A stretch of 64,000 nt of DNA, from NCBI GenBank assembly GCA_019925095.2, contig CM034414.1:2148001-2212000 (forward strand), given 5' to 3'. This DNA comes from Dendrolimus kikuchii (Eukaryota > Arthropoda > Insecta > Lepidoptera > Lasiocampidae). Below the pieces are notes generated by a model. It was given only the letters and a program-made list of their open reading frames with translations, had not been told where the DNA came from and ran no database searches. Of the stretch, positions 18,942 through 27,929 are shown piece after piece. The position numbers and the translations under genes were made by a program. Position 1 is the first letter of the stretch. Each line of letters starts with the position of its first letter.

Positions 18942-19523
18942 TTATTTATTATCACTATTGTTATAATGAAATTTTTTACATGAATCAATCATGGAAATTT
19001 CTTTTGTGATATTGTATGCAGTCTTTTTGATGCTTTCAAAATGTTTGTTTTTGTCATCTGTATAATATTTAATTCTTATTGTGGCGTTTTTCCAATGCTC
19101 ACTGCTGGGTATTTTTGCTAATGTTTTCAATTCATACACTTCAATTTTTATTAAGTGCGTTGAGGAACATGCATCTTCTCTATTAGTCGATAAATATGCA
19201 ACACCACCGTTTGGTTGAGCTCGGGATACAGATGAACATTGCTTTTTCTTTTTATTTTTTGAAAACTCAAAAAACTTGTCAAGACTTTCCTCCTCGTCTC
19301 TTTTTCTTTTTTGTTTTGGAGAATCTTTAACAATGCTCAAATTATCGATATTGCTACTCTCTTCATCAGAAAGTGTTTGGTAATAATACTGTTTGAATGT
19401 ATTTTCTTCAAATAGGTTCTGAAACAACAAAATTTGTAAGAAATTGTACTATCATTTTGAAGATAATTTAATAATTATAAAAAATATTAAGTGGTGATAT
19501 TAAGTGACATATCTTACCTGCAT
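18942..19523 (-). CDS. Spliced small Polinton protein, ~160 aa, unknown function
   Basis: Exon 1 contains only ATG and one more codon (19523-19518). The intron is 19517-19419 (99 nt, GTAAGA donor, TTTCAG acceptor) and exon 2 runs 19418-18942. The predicted protein has ~160 residues, with an acidic N-terminus (SDEESSNID), two basic clusters like nuclear localisation signals (KQKRKRDEEES, KNKKKKQ) and a C-terminal region with IEVYELKTL and IRIKYYTDD. I do not recognise the family. First position before the polymerase and a TATA/initiator promoter suggest an early accessory or regulatory protein, which is inference. The stop codon overlaps an AATAAA signal, as in the protease gene. No LxCxE motif is present. 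Confidence 0.65.
19419..19517 (-). other. Predicted intron in the ~160-aa gene
   Basis: 99 nt with GTAAGA donor directly after the second codon and a T-rich TTTCAG acceptor. The long downstream frame has no suitable in-frame ATG near its 5' end, which supports the splice. Confidence 0.65.
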
Positions 19524-19588
19524 TTCAGATCTGAAGTATTTAATTTCACAACACGAAAATACACTCCACTGACTACTTTACTACAGTT

Positions 19589-19625
19589 AACTGATAATAT
19601 TTTATTTTGATTTTTAGTTTATATA
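19589..19625 (-). promoter_or_regulatory. TATA box plus arthropod-type initiator
   Basis: TATATAA at 19625-19619 on the minus strand, with TCAGTT at 19594-19589. The A of TCAGT is 33 nt from the TATA start, the spacing expected for an arthropod core promoter. The ATG at 19523 is ~70 nt further on. Confidence 0.65.
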
Positions 19626-19659
19626 GTTGGAGTCATCCCATTAAATCTAATTAACAAAT

Positions 19660-19800
19660 GACATGCAAATACATCGTTATGATAAAATGATGCTTACAAT
19701 AGTTTTCAAACAACTCATTACGATAAGTGTTAATTTGTAATTATTGACCAATAAATGGTTATGATACATAATTATTGTCAAATAAATCGTTATGATAAGT
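19660..19800 (+). repeat. Degenerate short direct repeats at the inner edge of the right repeat
   Basis: Four loose copies of a unit like AAATCGTTATGATAAGTGTT, spaced about 30-70 nt apart, lie immediately before the right terminal repeat. Two contain GATAAGTGTT. The last one merges into the capsid-derived sequence at 19800 (GTGTTGATATG). Confidence 0.55.
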
Positions 19801-20532
19801 GTTGATATGTCTGTAAAATTAGTTCGATCGAGAGAAACGTTTAACTTGATGGCTTCTTCGAACGATTTAAAGTTAAAAGTATGCATAATGGATGCAACTC
19901 TTATTGTCCGTAGATCTCGAATCAGCCCAACTGTTTTACTCGCACATCAAAAAGTTTTAGCCTCTACTACTGCAAAATATCCTATTACTCGAGCTGAAGT
20001 CAAAGTTTTAACGATACCATCAGGGGTTCAAGGAAAGACCCTCGATAATATATTCCTGGGACAGGTACCTAAAAGATGCATAGTTGGTTTTGTTAATAAT
20101 GCAGCGTTTAATGGTAGTCTTACTAAAAATCCTTTTAATTTTGAGAATTATGAAATGAGTTCATTTTGTTTATACATTGATGGTCAGCAAATACCTTCTA
20201 AAGCGTTACAACCATCATTTGAGAGTAATATTTTCACTACAGCCTATCATACGTTATTCTCTGGAACGGGTATACATTTTCTTAACGAAGGTAACGGGAT
20301 ATCTAGGGAACAGTACGCTCAAGGTTACTGTCTGCTAGCTTTTGACTTAACTCCTGATTTATCAGCTAACTCCTCAAGTCATTGGAATCTGATTAGGAAT
20401 GGTAGCGTGAGATTAGAAATTCGTTTTGAATCTGCTCTTTCACAAACTATTAACTGTATTGTGTATGCCGAGTTCGATAATGTTATTGAAATAGATAAGA
20501 ACCGCAATGTAATCGTAGACTATAGTAGTTAA
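19792..20532 (+). pseudogene. 5'-truncated second copy of the major capsid gene
   Basis: From 19800 on, this is an essentially exact inverted copy of the last ~243 codons of the capsid gene at 9045-10358, ending at the same stop. The first ~194 residues, including the N-terminal hallmark block, are absent. By chance the junction supplies an in-frame ATG (19792), so a 246-residue protein holding mainly the second jelly roll could be read. No promoter is obvious upstream. Most likely it is a by-product of terminal-repeat expansion, though a dominant-interfering or regulatory product cannot be excluded. Confidence 0.85.
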
Positions 20533-21426
20533 GATAGAATTATATGTATTAATCATAAGAAAGATATCAATAAATAAAACTGTCAACATAGCTTTCATAT
20601 TTTTTATTTACAACTTCCTTTACATAATAAGTTCACAAGATTATGTTGAACATTTACAATAGTATTCTTCATCGAGTAGCACGTGTGCACTTTGGTTACA
20701 AATATGAACACAATCGAGATCCAGAAATGTTTATGCAAAATTCACCCATCTTTAGAGAGGAACGTGTATGCAGCAAACAATTTACCAATTCACATGGAAG
20801 CGCCTACGTTCTTAGTGAGCAATCTGGATCCAAGCACCCAGCCAGGTTCTCACTGGGTAGCCATGCACATAGACCAACACAACATTGGACAATACTTCGA
20901 TTCCTTTGGTCGGTCACCTGTAGGATTCCACTTGGCTTTTCTAAATAGGAATTGTAGAAAATGGCATTTCAATACTATGAGAATACAAAATGACTGGACT
21001 TCAGTATGTGGTGCATACTGTTTGGTATACTTATACTATAAGTTTCATGGATATAGTATGACGGATATGACCAATTTATTCGAAAGCCAGGAAACACTCG
21101 TTAATGATATATTAGTATACGATTTGTACAAATACTGTTTTAAATAAAGGTTGAGGAAGAAAAGAACATGTTGTTTTTGTTTTGAAGTCGTTGTTGACGT
21201 CATTAAGAACAATAGGGAGTATCGGACGAGGGTAATTAGTGAACGTGAAATAGTAATTAACAAAAGAATAAACAAATGAGTAGCTAATTAGTGCTGTAAT
21301 TAGCACGGAATTAAAAAAAGCTATCTCTGTAAATACAGCATATATCGAAAAACTGATAGCGTAGAACGATCGGGCGTACTCGAGAACCCCCAATTTGACA
21401 CCAAACTTTTTTTTTTTTTTTTTTTT

Positions 21427-21460
<34 letters not shown>

Positions 21461-21528
21461 CCAGGGTTGTCCGTCGAAACACTTTTTCCTCACCAGAAAC
21501 ACGATTCTTGCCGTGAGCCAGAACTCTG
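19800..21528 (-). repeat. Polinton right terminal inverted repeat
   Basis: Inverted copy of 8053-9778, 1729 nt. It contains the truncated capsid frame, a full protease gene and the T-tract 21407-21458 (interrupted by one G at 21427). The slight size difference comes mainly from this tract. Confidence 0.93.
20704..21147 (+). CDS. PRO: Adenain-type maturation protease (right copy)
   Basis: Second complete protease gene, 147 residues, in the right terminal repeat and opposite in direction to the rest of the element. It has the same His50/Asp66/Gln95/Cys102 set as the left copy; the only residue change seen is Met92 in place of Lys92, outside the catalytic set. The stop overlaps AATAAA. Two functional copies would double dosage and make the gene subject to copying between the repeats. 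Whether both are transcribed is unknown. Confidence 0.9.
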   Translation: MNTIEIQKCLCKIHPSLERNVYAANNLPIHMEAPTFLVSNLDPSTQPGSHWVAMHIDQHNIGQYFDSFGRSPVGFHLAFLNRNCRKWHFNTMRIQNDWTSVCGAYCLVYLYYKFHGYSMTDMTNLFESQETLVNDILVYDLYKYCFK

Positions 21529-21960
21529 CTATTCATGCCGGTGTCATCAAAAACGTCTGTTAAATTAGACAAAACATCGCGCTCATTTATTTGTTCTAGT
21601 TCTTTAAACAAATAGATTTTTCTTTCAAACTATTAGACAATTGGTTCACCAACACCAAGGTCCTTGTGCGTTATTTTATCACCCTGAATGAAATAAAGTA
21701 GGCCTATACATTGCATTGCTCTAGCTAGGGTACCTATAATATCTAAAAATACAGGGATGCAGTTATAGAAGCTCGCACCGGGCGCATAAAAGGCTAATTA
21801 CGGCACTGGATTTTGGACGAACGTCTATATCAGTCCCGTAAAGACAAAACCTTACATAACATGCAAAATCAATTAACTCATGCTTTTAACAATAAAGTCT
21901 AAGACTAACTTTGCCTCTATATACTCTATATAAAACTCCGCAGGTCTAAGCATAAGTCTC
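21529..21960. other. Polinton right flank, no recognised feature
   Basis: Short minus-strand open stretch next to the repeat edge (VLSNLTDVFDDTGM). I could not place it; no gene call. Confidence 0.35.
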
Positions 21961-22081
21961 TCCTTAGTTGCCGTCTCCCACTGTTACTTTTGGTGCATTC
22001 TACAACAATATGATGTATGGCCTTGTTGTTGGTCTTTGTTTGAAGAATTTAACAATGTTAACGCGGGACTTGTGACGCAAG

Positions 22082-22457
22082 ATGAGAGCGCGAGTGTTCC
22101 GCGCGCGCTCATCTCTCTTCCCGTGGGGCGCGTTACAGACCGCCCCACGCACGGATTAGACCAAGAAGTAGCCGGGGGATACGTCCCCTGGCATAGGAAG
22201 AGGCCCAGTGAGGGGGGCCCACGCATGCCAGGGCACCGCGGAGTTGGGCAGCTCATTTACCCGTAGCCCTGGCATAAGGCGCAGGACGGAACACCCAGGG
22301 GTTTTAGTGGGTATCCCTAACTGGGGAGTGGCAATAGCGTGGCACCCCCGATCTGGTGAATCCCACACACTCACACAGGTCGCGAACATCCCCCCAGGCT
22401 TCTGTGCCTGTCGCGGCTTAGTCCTCAAACGGATTTCCCCTGGCCAAAAAAAAAAAA
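22082..22457 (+). mobile_element. R1-like LINE 3' UTR with 17-bp target duplication
   Basis: Same family as 3821-4969, 3' UTR only, with poly(A) to 22457. It is flanked by GGGACTTGTGACGCAAG at 22065-22081 and 22458-22474. The first ~33 nt can fold into a GC-rich hairpin. Confidence 0.85.
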
Positions 22458-22748
22458 GGGACTTGTGACGCAAGTAAAATTAAAAATGCCTGTGCCTTCT
22501 CTGGATCTCTTCAGAAGGAACTGTATTTACATGGAGCCTCTTATTTATAGCTCTTTGCCAACTAATATTATAAATGTACCCTCAAGAAAATTCACTGTAG
22601 TCTTAAAAAAGTGGCCGATTAAGGAGTGTTTCTATACTGTAGATGAATTTCTTAAAAAAAAGTGCTTGTCGTTATTATCTATATGGAAAATCTTAGTGAT
22701 CTATTTGTTAATTTTTCACTTGACATTAATTGTTACATATTACCAAAT

Positions 22749-23310
22749 GAATGGAGCGTTAGGTAAACTTCTAGGCGCTAAGAACCTCAGCCAGAAGGCC
22801 CAGCTCACCGTACACAACGCGGTGCTGGTACCTACGCTCACATATGGAAGCGAAAGTTGGGTATGGAAGAGAGAGCATGAAAGTAGAGTAAACGCGGTCG
22901 AGATGCGAGCACTGCGCAAAATCTGCGGAGTGACGCTCGCGGACCGCGTTCGTAATACCGAAGTAAGAAAGAGAGTTGATCTGAAAAAGAGTGTCAGGGT
23001 GAAGGCAAGGAAAGGAATGCTCCGGTGGTTCGAGCATGTAGAAAGAATGCATGATGAAAGAATGACTAAACAGATATACAATGCAAAAGTGGATGGATGC
23101 AGAAGTCGTGGAAGGCCACGACACACCTTCCATGATCAAAATGATCGTGTACTAGCAGAAGGTGATGTCAGGAGCCTTAACAACAGACGAGAGTGCATGA
23201 CAAGAGCTATGAATGTCAAAGAAGCAAGTGAGGTGTGTAACAATAAGCCTAAATGGCGCTCTGTTGTTCGTGCCTACCCCGCAAGGGAACTGGCGTGAAG
23301 TTATATATGT
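22749..23310 (+). mobile_element. Family B LINE 3' fragment, long copy, 12-bp target duplication
   Basis: Flanked by ATATTACCAAAT at 22737-22748 and 23311-23322. Open C-terminal pol frame to 23298, including LTYGSESWVWKREHESR. Confidence 0.85.
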
Positions 23311-23574
23311 ATATTACCAAATATTGAATTTTTTTTAATATAAATTAGAATATTTATGTAAATTAAAATTTTAATTTTATTGTAATATTTAATTCCTTTT
23401 GTACACCACTATATGGTAGAATGTACTGTGCTTCGTATAACACCTGTATAAACTACATTCTTGCAAATAAAGATATTGATTGATTGATTGATTGGCGTCT
23501 CCTTTATTATTTTACCAGCATTTCACATTTCTAAAGTGCAACTTTGAGAGTTTTTATCTGTATATCTAGAGCAC

Positions 23575-24665
23575 TGGTACTCAACCTTTTTTTCATAGGG
23601 GCCACAAACACGTATTAATCATGGTGTCGTGGGCTGCAAAATAAAAAAGCGCTTGCGTCTTCTTGCCCGACAGAGTGATAACTTAAACTAATCTAAGTTG
23701 AACTGTTTAATATTGAAATTGTTTAACTTGAGAAAAGCTTAGGTTGTTACTTAAATTTTATGTATATTAATATGATAATGTAATGAAAGGTTATTTATTA
23801 ATAAAATCTTTTATTGATTATAAAATATATTTTATTCTTAGTTACAATTCTTGAATATGTGTATGTACATTAGAATTTTGTGTATGTACATTATTAGTAT
23901 CATTATTTAATCTAATTACCGAAATACGGCTAGCGCTGTGGGTTAGAGCGAGAGGAGGAGCCTGCCTACCGCTACCGTATGCGTGATAAAGGGAAGCCAG
24001 AGAGACTGGCGCCGTAATGCGTTACGTAACGAAGCGGTTTACCCCCCCATAACAAGTTATCACTTCAAAAATTAATGGTAATGAATTCTTAGGTCCTCGC
24101 GATTGCTATGAATTGAATTAAACAACTATGAACGGTTTTATCTCGTATATTTTAACATTTTTATCTCGTTTCCTGACGTTTCAAACACGTTGTATTGTCA
24201 AGTGTTATGTAGGACCTATTTACTCAGCGCGCTCTTATTTTTTTTTTTATTGTTGGAGATCAGCAGACAGGCAGACGGCCCACTTGATGGAAAGCGGTTA
24301 CCATCGCCAATGGACATTTGCAACAGCAAAGTTGCTACAAATGCGCTGCTGCTCTCTTAAGGGAAACTGGAACCTGGTCACTAATGCCGGAACACAACTC
24401 AAGGTTGTTATGGCGACATACTTTAGACCAGAGGTGGTAACCATCCAGTCGGGCAAATACCCTACCACCTGGCTGTGGGTTGTTAAGTCGCCTCTTACGA
24501 CAGGCCGCCCGGCCGCAGGAAATTGTATTCTTTCTCCGTTCCTCCTCGGATAAAAAAAAATTAATCTCAATTTTTCTCATGAACGCAAAATTCAAAATGG
24601 TTTAAATAAAGTAACACTAGACGGGCCAACCACAAAAGCCCGGCGGGCCACACGCAGGCCTAGGC
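23575..24665. mobile_element. Possible hAT-like remnant carrying a TIR element
   Basis: Left edge CACTGGTACTCAACC and a downstream GGGCCACA-rich segment (24615-24655) suggest a hAT relative. Inside, 23668-24066 is bounded by AGTGATAACTT and its inverse, the ends of the small TIR element also found in the 31-kb palindrome. The right terminus was not found. Confidence 0.4.
24237..24552 (+). repeat. Family A dispersed repeat, full length
   Basis: Near-complete copy with an A-rich 3' flank. Confidence 0.8.
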
Positions 24666-24819
24666 CTATCTATATATAAGTATATAGTGCTATTTTTTCT
24701 TTCATGTTATATGTGTTGTATATATATATATACTTATATATACACACACTAGCTGACCCGGCGAACTTCGTACCGCTATATTTTCTGAATTCCTAAAAGA
24801 CTGTTTCATGACACAAACA

Positions 24820-25312
24820 AAATCATCAAAATCGGTCCAGGTGGTTAGGAGGATTCTAGAACCCTATCTCAGCGCCACCTACCGGTTCCAATTGTGAATC
24901 TAAACCATCCGGGAACCCACTCAAACACACAAAAACAAAATCATCAAAATCGATCCAGGTGGTTAGGAGGATTCTAGAACCCGATCTCAGCGCCACCTAC
25001 CGGTTCCAATTGTGAATCTAAACCATCCGGGAACCCACTCAAACACACAAAAACAAAATCATCAAAATCGGTCCAGGTGGTTAGGAGGATTCTAGAATCC
25101 GATCTCAGCGCCACCTACCGGTTCCAATTGTGAATCTAAACCATCCGGGAACCCACTCAAACACACAAAAACAAAATCATCAAAATCGGTCCAGGTGATT
25201 AGCAGGATTCTAGAACCCGATCTTAGCGCGACCTACCGGTTCCAATTGTGAATCTAAACCATCCGGGAACCCACTCAAACACACAAAAACAAAATCAAAG
25301 TCGATAAAGTCG
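24820..25312 (+). repeat. 118-bp tandem repeat, four units
   Basis: AGCGCCACCTACCGG-type markers at 24871, 24989, 25107 and 25225, exactly 118 nt apart. Units differ at only a few bases. The unit also exists as single dispersed copies (for example 1920-2175). Confidence 0.9.
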
Positions 25313-25865
25313 TTCTCAAGTTATGCGCGTACATACATTTCTATAATTCATTTATATATATATAGATATACATTAAAACATACTAGTTCCTAGTGCAAAC
25401 ACACTGGCAAAAAACTATGCCAGGAGTCCTTCCCCTGAAGTAGTTTAGTAGACATAGTGTAGAATTAAAAAAAAAAAACAAAATTAAGTTGCCGCTACAG
25501 TCGAGTTTTTTGGTATTGTAGTTGCAATTCATTAACAAATACGTCTTCGACATGGCAACTCGGACAAAGTTTAAATTATCCTAAATGAAACCCATCCGGG
25601 CTCTTTTAAAATCGTAAAAACCTATACGAAATTATCATTTCTTTTGTTCAATATAATAAGAACTTAATTGATTAACATTTGTATCATGATATCTACAAAT
25701 TTATTTTAATTGGATTAAGATATCATATTTTTTATATAGTTTTATCGGAATATCTTTCAGATCTGTTATATCGGTTCTCTTTATTCAACAAAATCGTTGT
25801 ATCATTGCTTTTATTACACTATTTTAAAATAAAAGACATATTATTTTAATGTCTGAAAATCGCCT
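25313..25865. other. No recognised feature
   Basis: AT-rich; nothing identified. Confidence 0.4.
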
Positions 25866-25867
25866 GT

Positions 25868-26204
25868 TTTTTTTTTGGATTTTATGGCTTAGCAGCCAGG
25901 CCTTTCAGCCAGATCTTAGATTCAATGTAGTTTCTTCATTTTCTTAAACCTATGTGTAGCACAGCTGAACTGTAAGTTATCAGCTGGTGCCATTAAACGG
26001 AGTTCTTGTGACAACTCAAAAAGCCACATTTGACTTTACAGTTCACATTTCTCGTAAAAGACATAATTACTACTCAAAAACTATCATTATCCTACAACGA
26101 TTGTTCATTTTAGAGCAATTTTACACATTTTTAGAAAATAAAACTGCACAGCGCGACATCTCCTTTCAGTTCCCGCCAAAAACTCCAAATCCTCTGTTTT
26201 TTTA
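25868..26204 (-). repeat. Family F SINE-like repeat
   Basis: Family F is a ~270-330-bp retroposed repeat (sense strand starts GAGTTTTTGGCG and ends ...TTGCCAAGCCATAAA plus A-rich tail). Six copies are in the window. No clear pol III boxes, so it may be a LINE 3' end. Confidence 0.7.
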
Positions 26205-26472
26205 TATTTAAGGCTTGCCAACTAGGCCTTTAAGCCAGGCGCAGTTGTATTGTAGGCTACAATCCACACCATACAACGGAGTTCTTGTGAAAATTCGAAA
26301 GGCCACATTTGACTTTAGAGTTCACATTTCTTACAAAAACGCATAATTACTACTCAAAAACTATCAATATCCTATAACTATTGTTCATTTTAAAGTAATT
26401 TTAGACATTTTAAAAAATAAAACTGCACATCACAACGTCCCCTTTCAGTTCTCGCCAAAAACTCCCCAAATC
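26205..26472 (-). repeat. Family F SINE-like repeat, tandem with the previous copy
   Basis: Head-to-tail with 25868-26204 in the same orientation. Confidence 0.7.
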
Positions 26473-26936
26473 GTCTGTCTGTTACAAACGCCATAGGCTA
26501 CACAAGTTTTTGTCGCAGATTATTACAGAGAAAAGTTAAATATATTCATTTCTGTCATTCGAGTTCTATAGAAATGAGACAAAAATAAAAAAAATATTAA
26601 AACGTACTTGTCTAAAAAAAAAAGTTTCATATGTGTTTATTGTAAAAAGTTGCAAATTTTCTTATTTGTATGGGAATGATATTTCTTGAACGCGCGATGT
26701 GATGAATATATGATTACATTTCTGAACGAACCCATAGTGTGAAAGAGATGACGAATGAAAGAAGAGTGTAGAATATAAACCTTATTAAGTTCGTTCATTT
26801 TTTAAAGTGGACGATGCATCATTTCTGTCAAAGTTAAAAGACGAAAAAATGGCAATAGCCGATATTAGACGGATCAATTATTTCTTACAATTTGGATGAG
26901 CCAACACAAATACATGTACATTTTTTTTATTATCTG
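26473..26936. other. No recognised feature
   Basis: AT-rich intergenic DNA. Confidence 0.4.
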
Positions 26937-27400
26937 TGCAGGAACAGAGAAAGAATACAATTTTTGAGTTTTTGGCGCCAAATGAAAGGAGACGTGCTGT
27001 GCAGTTTTATTTTCTAAAAATGTGTAAAATTGCTCTAAAATGAACAATAGTTGTAAGATATTGATAGTTTTTGAGTAGTAATTATGTGTTTTTGCGAGAA
27101 ATGTGAACTATATAGCCAAATGTGGCCTTTCGAGTTTTCCCAAGAACTCCGTTGAATGACGTCGATCGTAGTCTACAATACAACGGCGCCTGGCTTAAAG
27201 GCCTAGTTGCCGAGCATTAAACATAAAAAAAAGAATACAATTTCCAAAGCCAGGTGGTAGGGTGTTTGCCCGTCTGAATGGCTACTACCCTTAGTTAGCG
27301 GCCAGATGCCAGTCTCTTTTAAGAGAGCAGCAGCGCATTTGTAACGCTTTTGCTGTTGCAAATATATATAGGCGATGGTAACCATGCAATAAATAAAAAA
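26937..27400 (-). repeat. Family A copy split by family F
   Basis: Pieces 26937-26963 and 27230-27400 flank the family F insert, with AAAGAATACAATTT repeated at 26950-26963 and 27230-27243. Confidence 0.75.
26964..27229 (+). repeat. Family F SINE-like repeat with 14-bp target duplication
   Basis: The duplication AAAGAATACAATTT and the A-run at its end show that family F moves by target-primed retroposition. Confidence 0.8.
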
Positions 27401-27539
27401 CATAACAGGAATCATTCAATGTCATTGAAGACTATCGTGACCTTACAGTGCAGTGCTGTTTAACGAAATTGATTCAGTTTGTTTGACGCGTCTGTTTTCA
27501 GCATTAAATAATGTTTTGAATTCATTTCGTGCTCTCATA

Positions 27540-27690
27540 ATTATTGAGCGTGTACTAGCAAAAGCTGATGTCAGGAGCCTTAAGAACAGACGAGCGTGCA
27601 TGACAAGAGTTATGAATGTCAAAGAAGCAAGTGAGGTGTGTAAGAATAATGCCTGCCCCGTAAGGGAACTGACGTGAAGTTATGTATAGA
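27540..27690 (+). mobile_element. Family B LINE 3' fragment, decayed
   Basis: Carries a deletion near 27650 and a shortened tail. No target duplication found. Confidence 0.65.
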
Positions 27691-27929
27691 AGTAGAAGAA
27701 GCGGCAAGAAACTCCCCAGCAACACGTCTAGCTAAAAATTGTTTTTCTTTATATTTCTTATTCTATTTTTATCTCAAGTTCTTTTTTTTTAAGTTTTATA
27801 CAGAAGTATGTCACAAAATGACTTTTGAAGAATTAATGGAGTGGTAGCAAACAGTGCATATTCAATAAGACAGAGACAATAAAAGGATAGAAAAATATTA
27901 TTATAGTTATAAAGACATGACGTACTAAT

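Larger units (their letters stand above)
8053..21528 (-). mobile_element. Polinton/Maverick (adintovirus-like) element, apparently intact
   Basis: A ~13.5 kb unit bounded by ~1.73 kb inverted repeats. It carries protein-primed PolB, DDE integrase with chromodomain, FtsK/HerA ATPase, adenain-type protease, double-jelly-roll major capsid, penton-like minor capsid and a pX-like protein, which is the defining Polinton/adintovirus set. All single-copy genes are on the minus strand with full-length open frames and recognisable catalytic residues. Near identity of the two repeats suggests recent insertion or recent gene conversion. I could not find a matching 6-bp target duplication at the outer edges (left flank atctac, right flank ctattc), so the exact termini are uncertain. 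Family assignment is from gene content and motifs; integrity and recent origin are inference. Confidence 0.95.
21965..23492 (+). mobile_element. LINE C-terminus and 3' UTR with (GATT)n tail, twice interrupted
   Basis: 22475-22740 encodes a pol C-terminal tail (SLDLFRRNCIYMEPLIYSSL). The 3' UTR ends in AATAAAGATATTGATTGATTG at about 23468-23492. An R1-like tail (22082-22457) and a family B copy (22749-23310) are inserted. Confidence 0.65.

Noticed and set aside
8053..21528. A 6-bp target duplication around the Polinton
   Set aside because: Flanks atctac and ctattc do not match; nearby offsets give no better pair.
22740..23139. Antisense frames reading MCRGLPRLLHPS and similar, repeated at many sites
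   Set aside because: Antisense shadows of the family B pol C-terminus.
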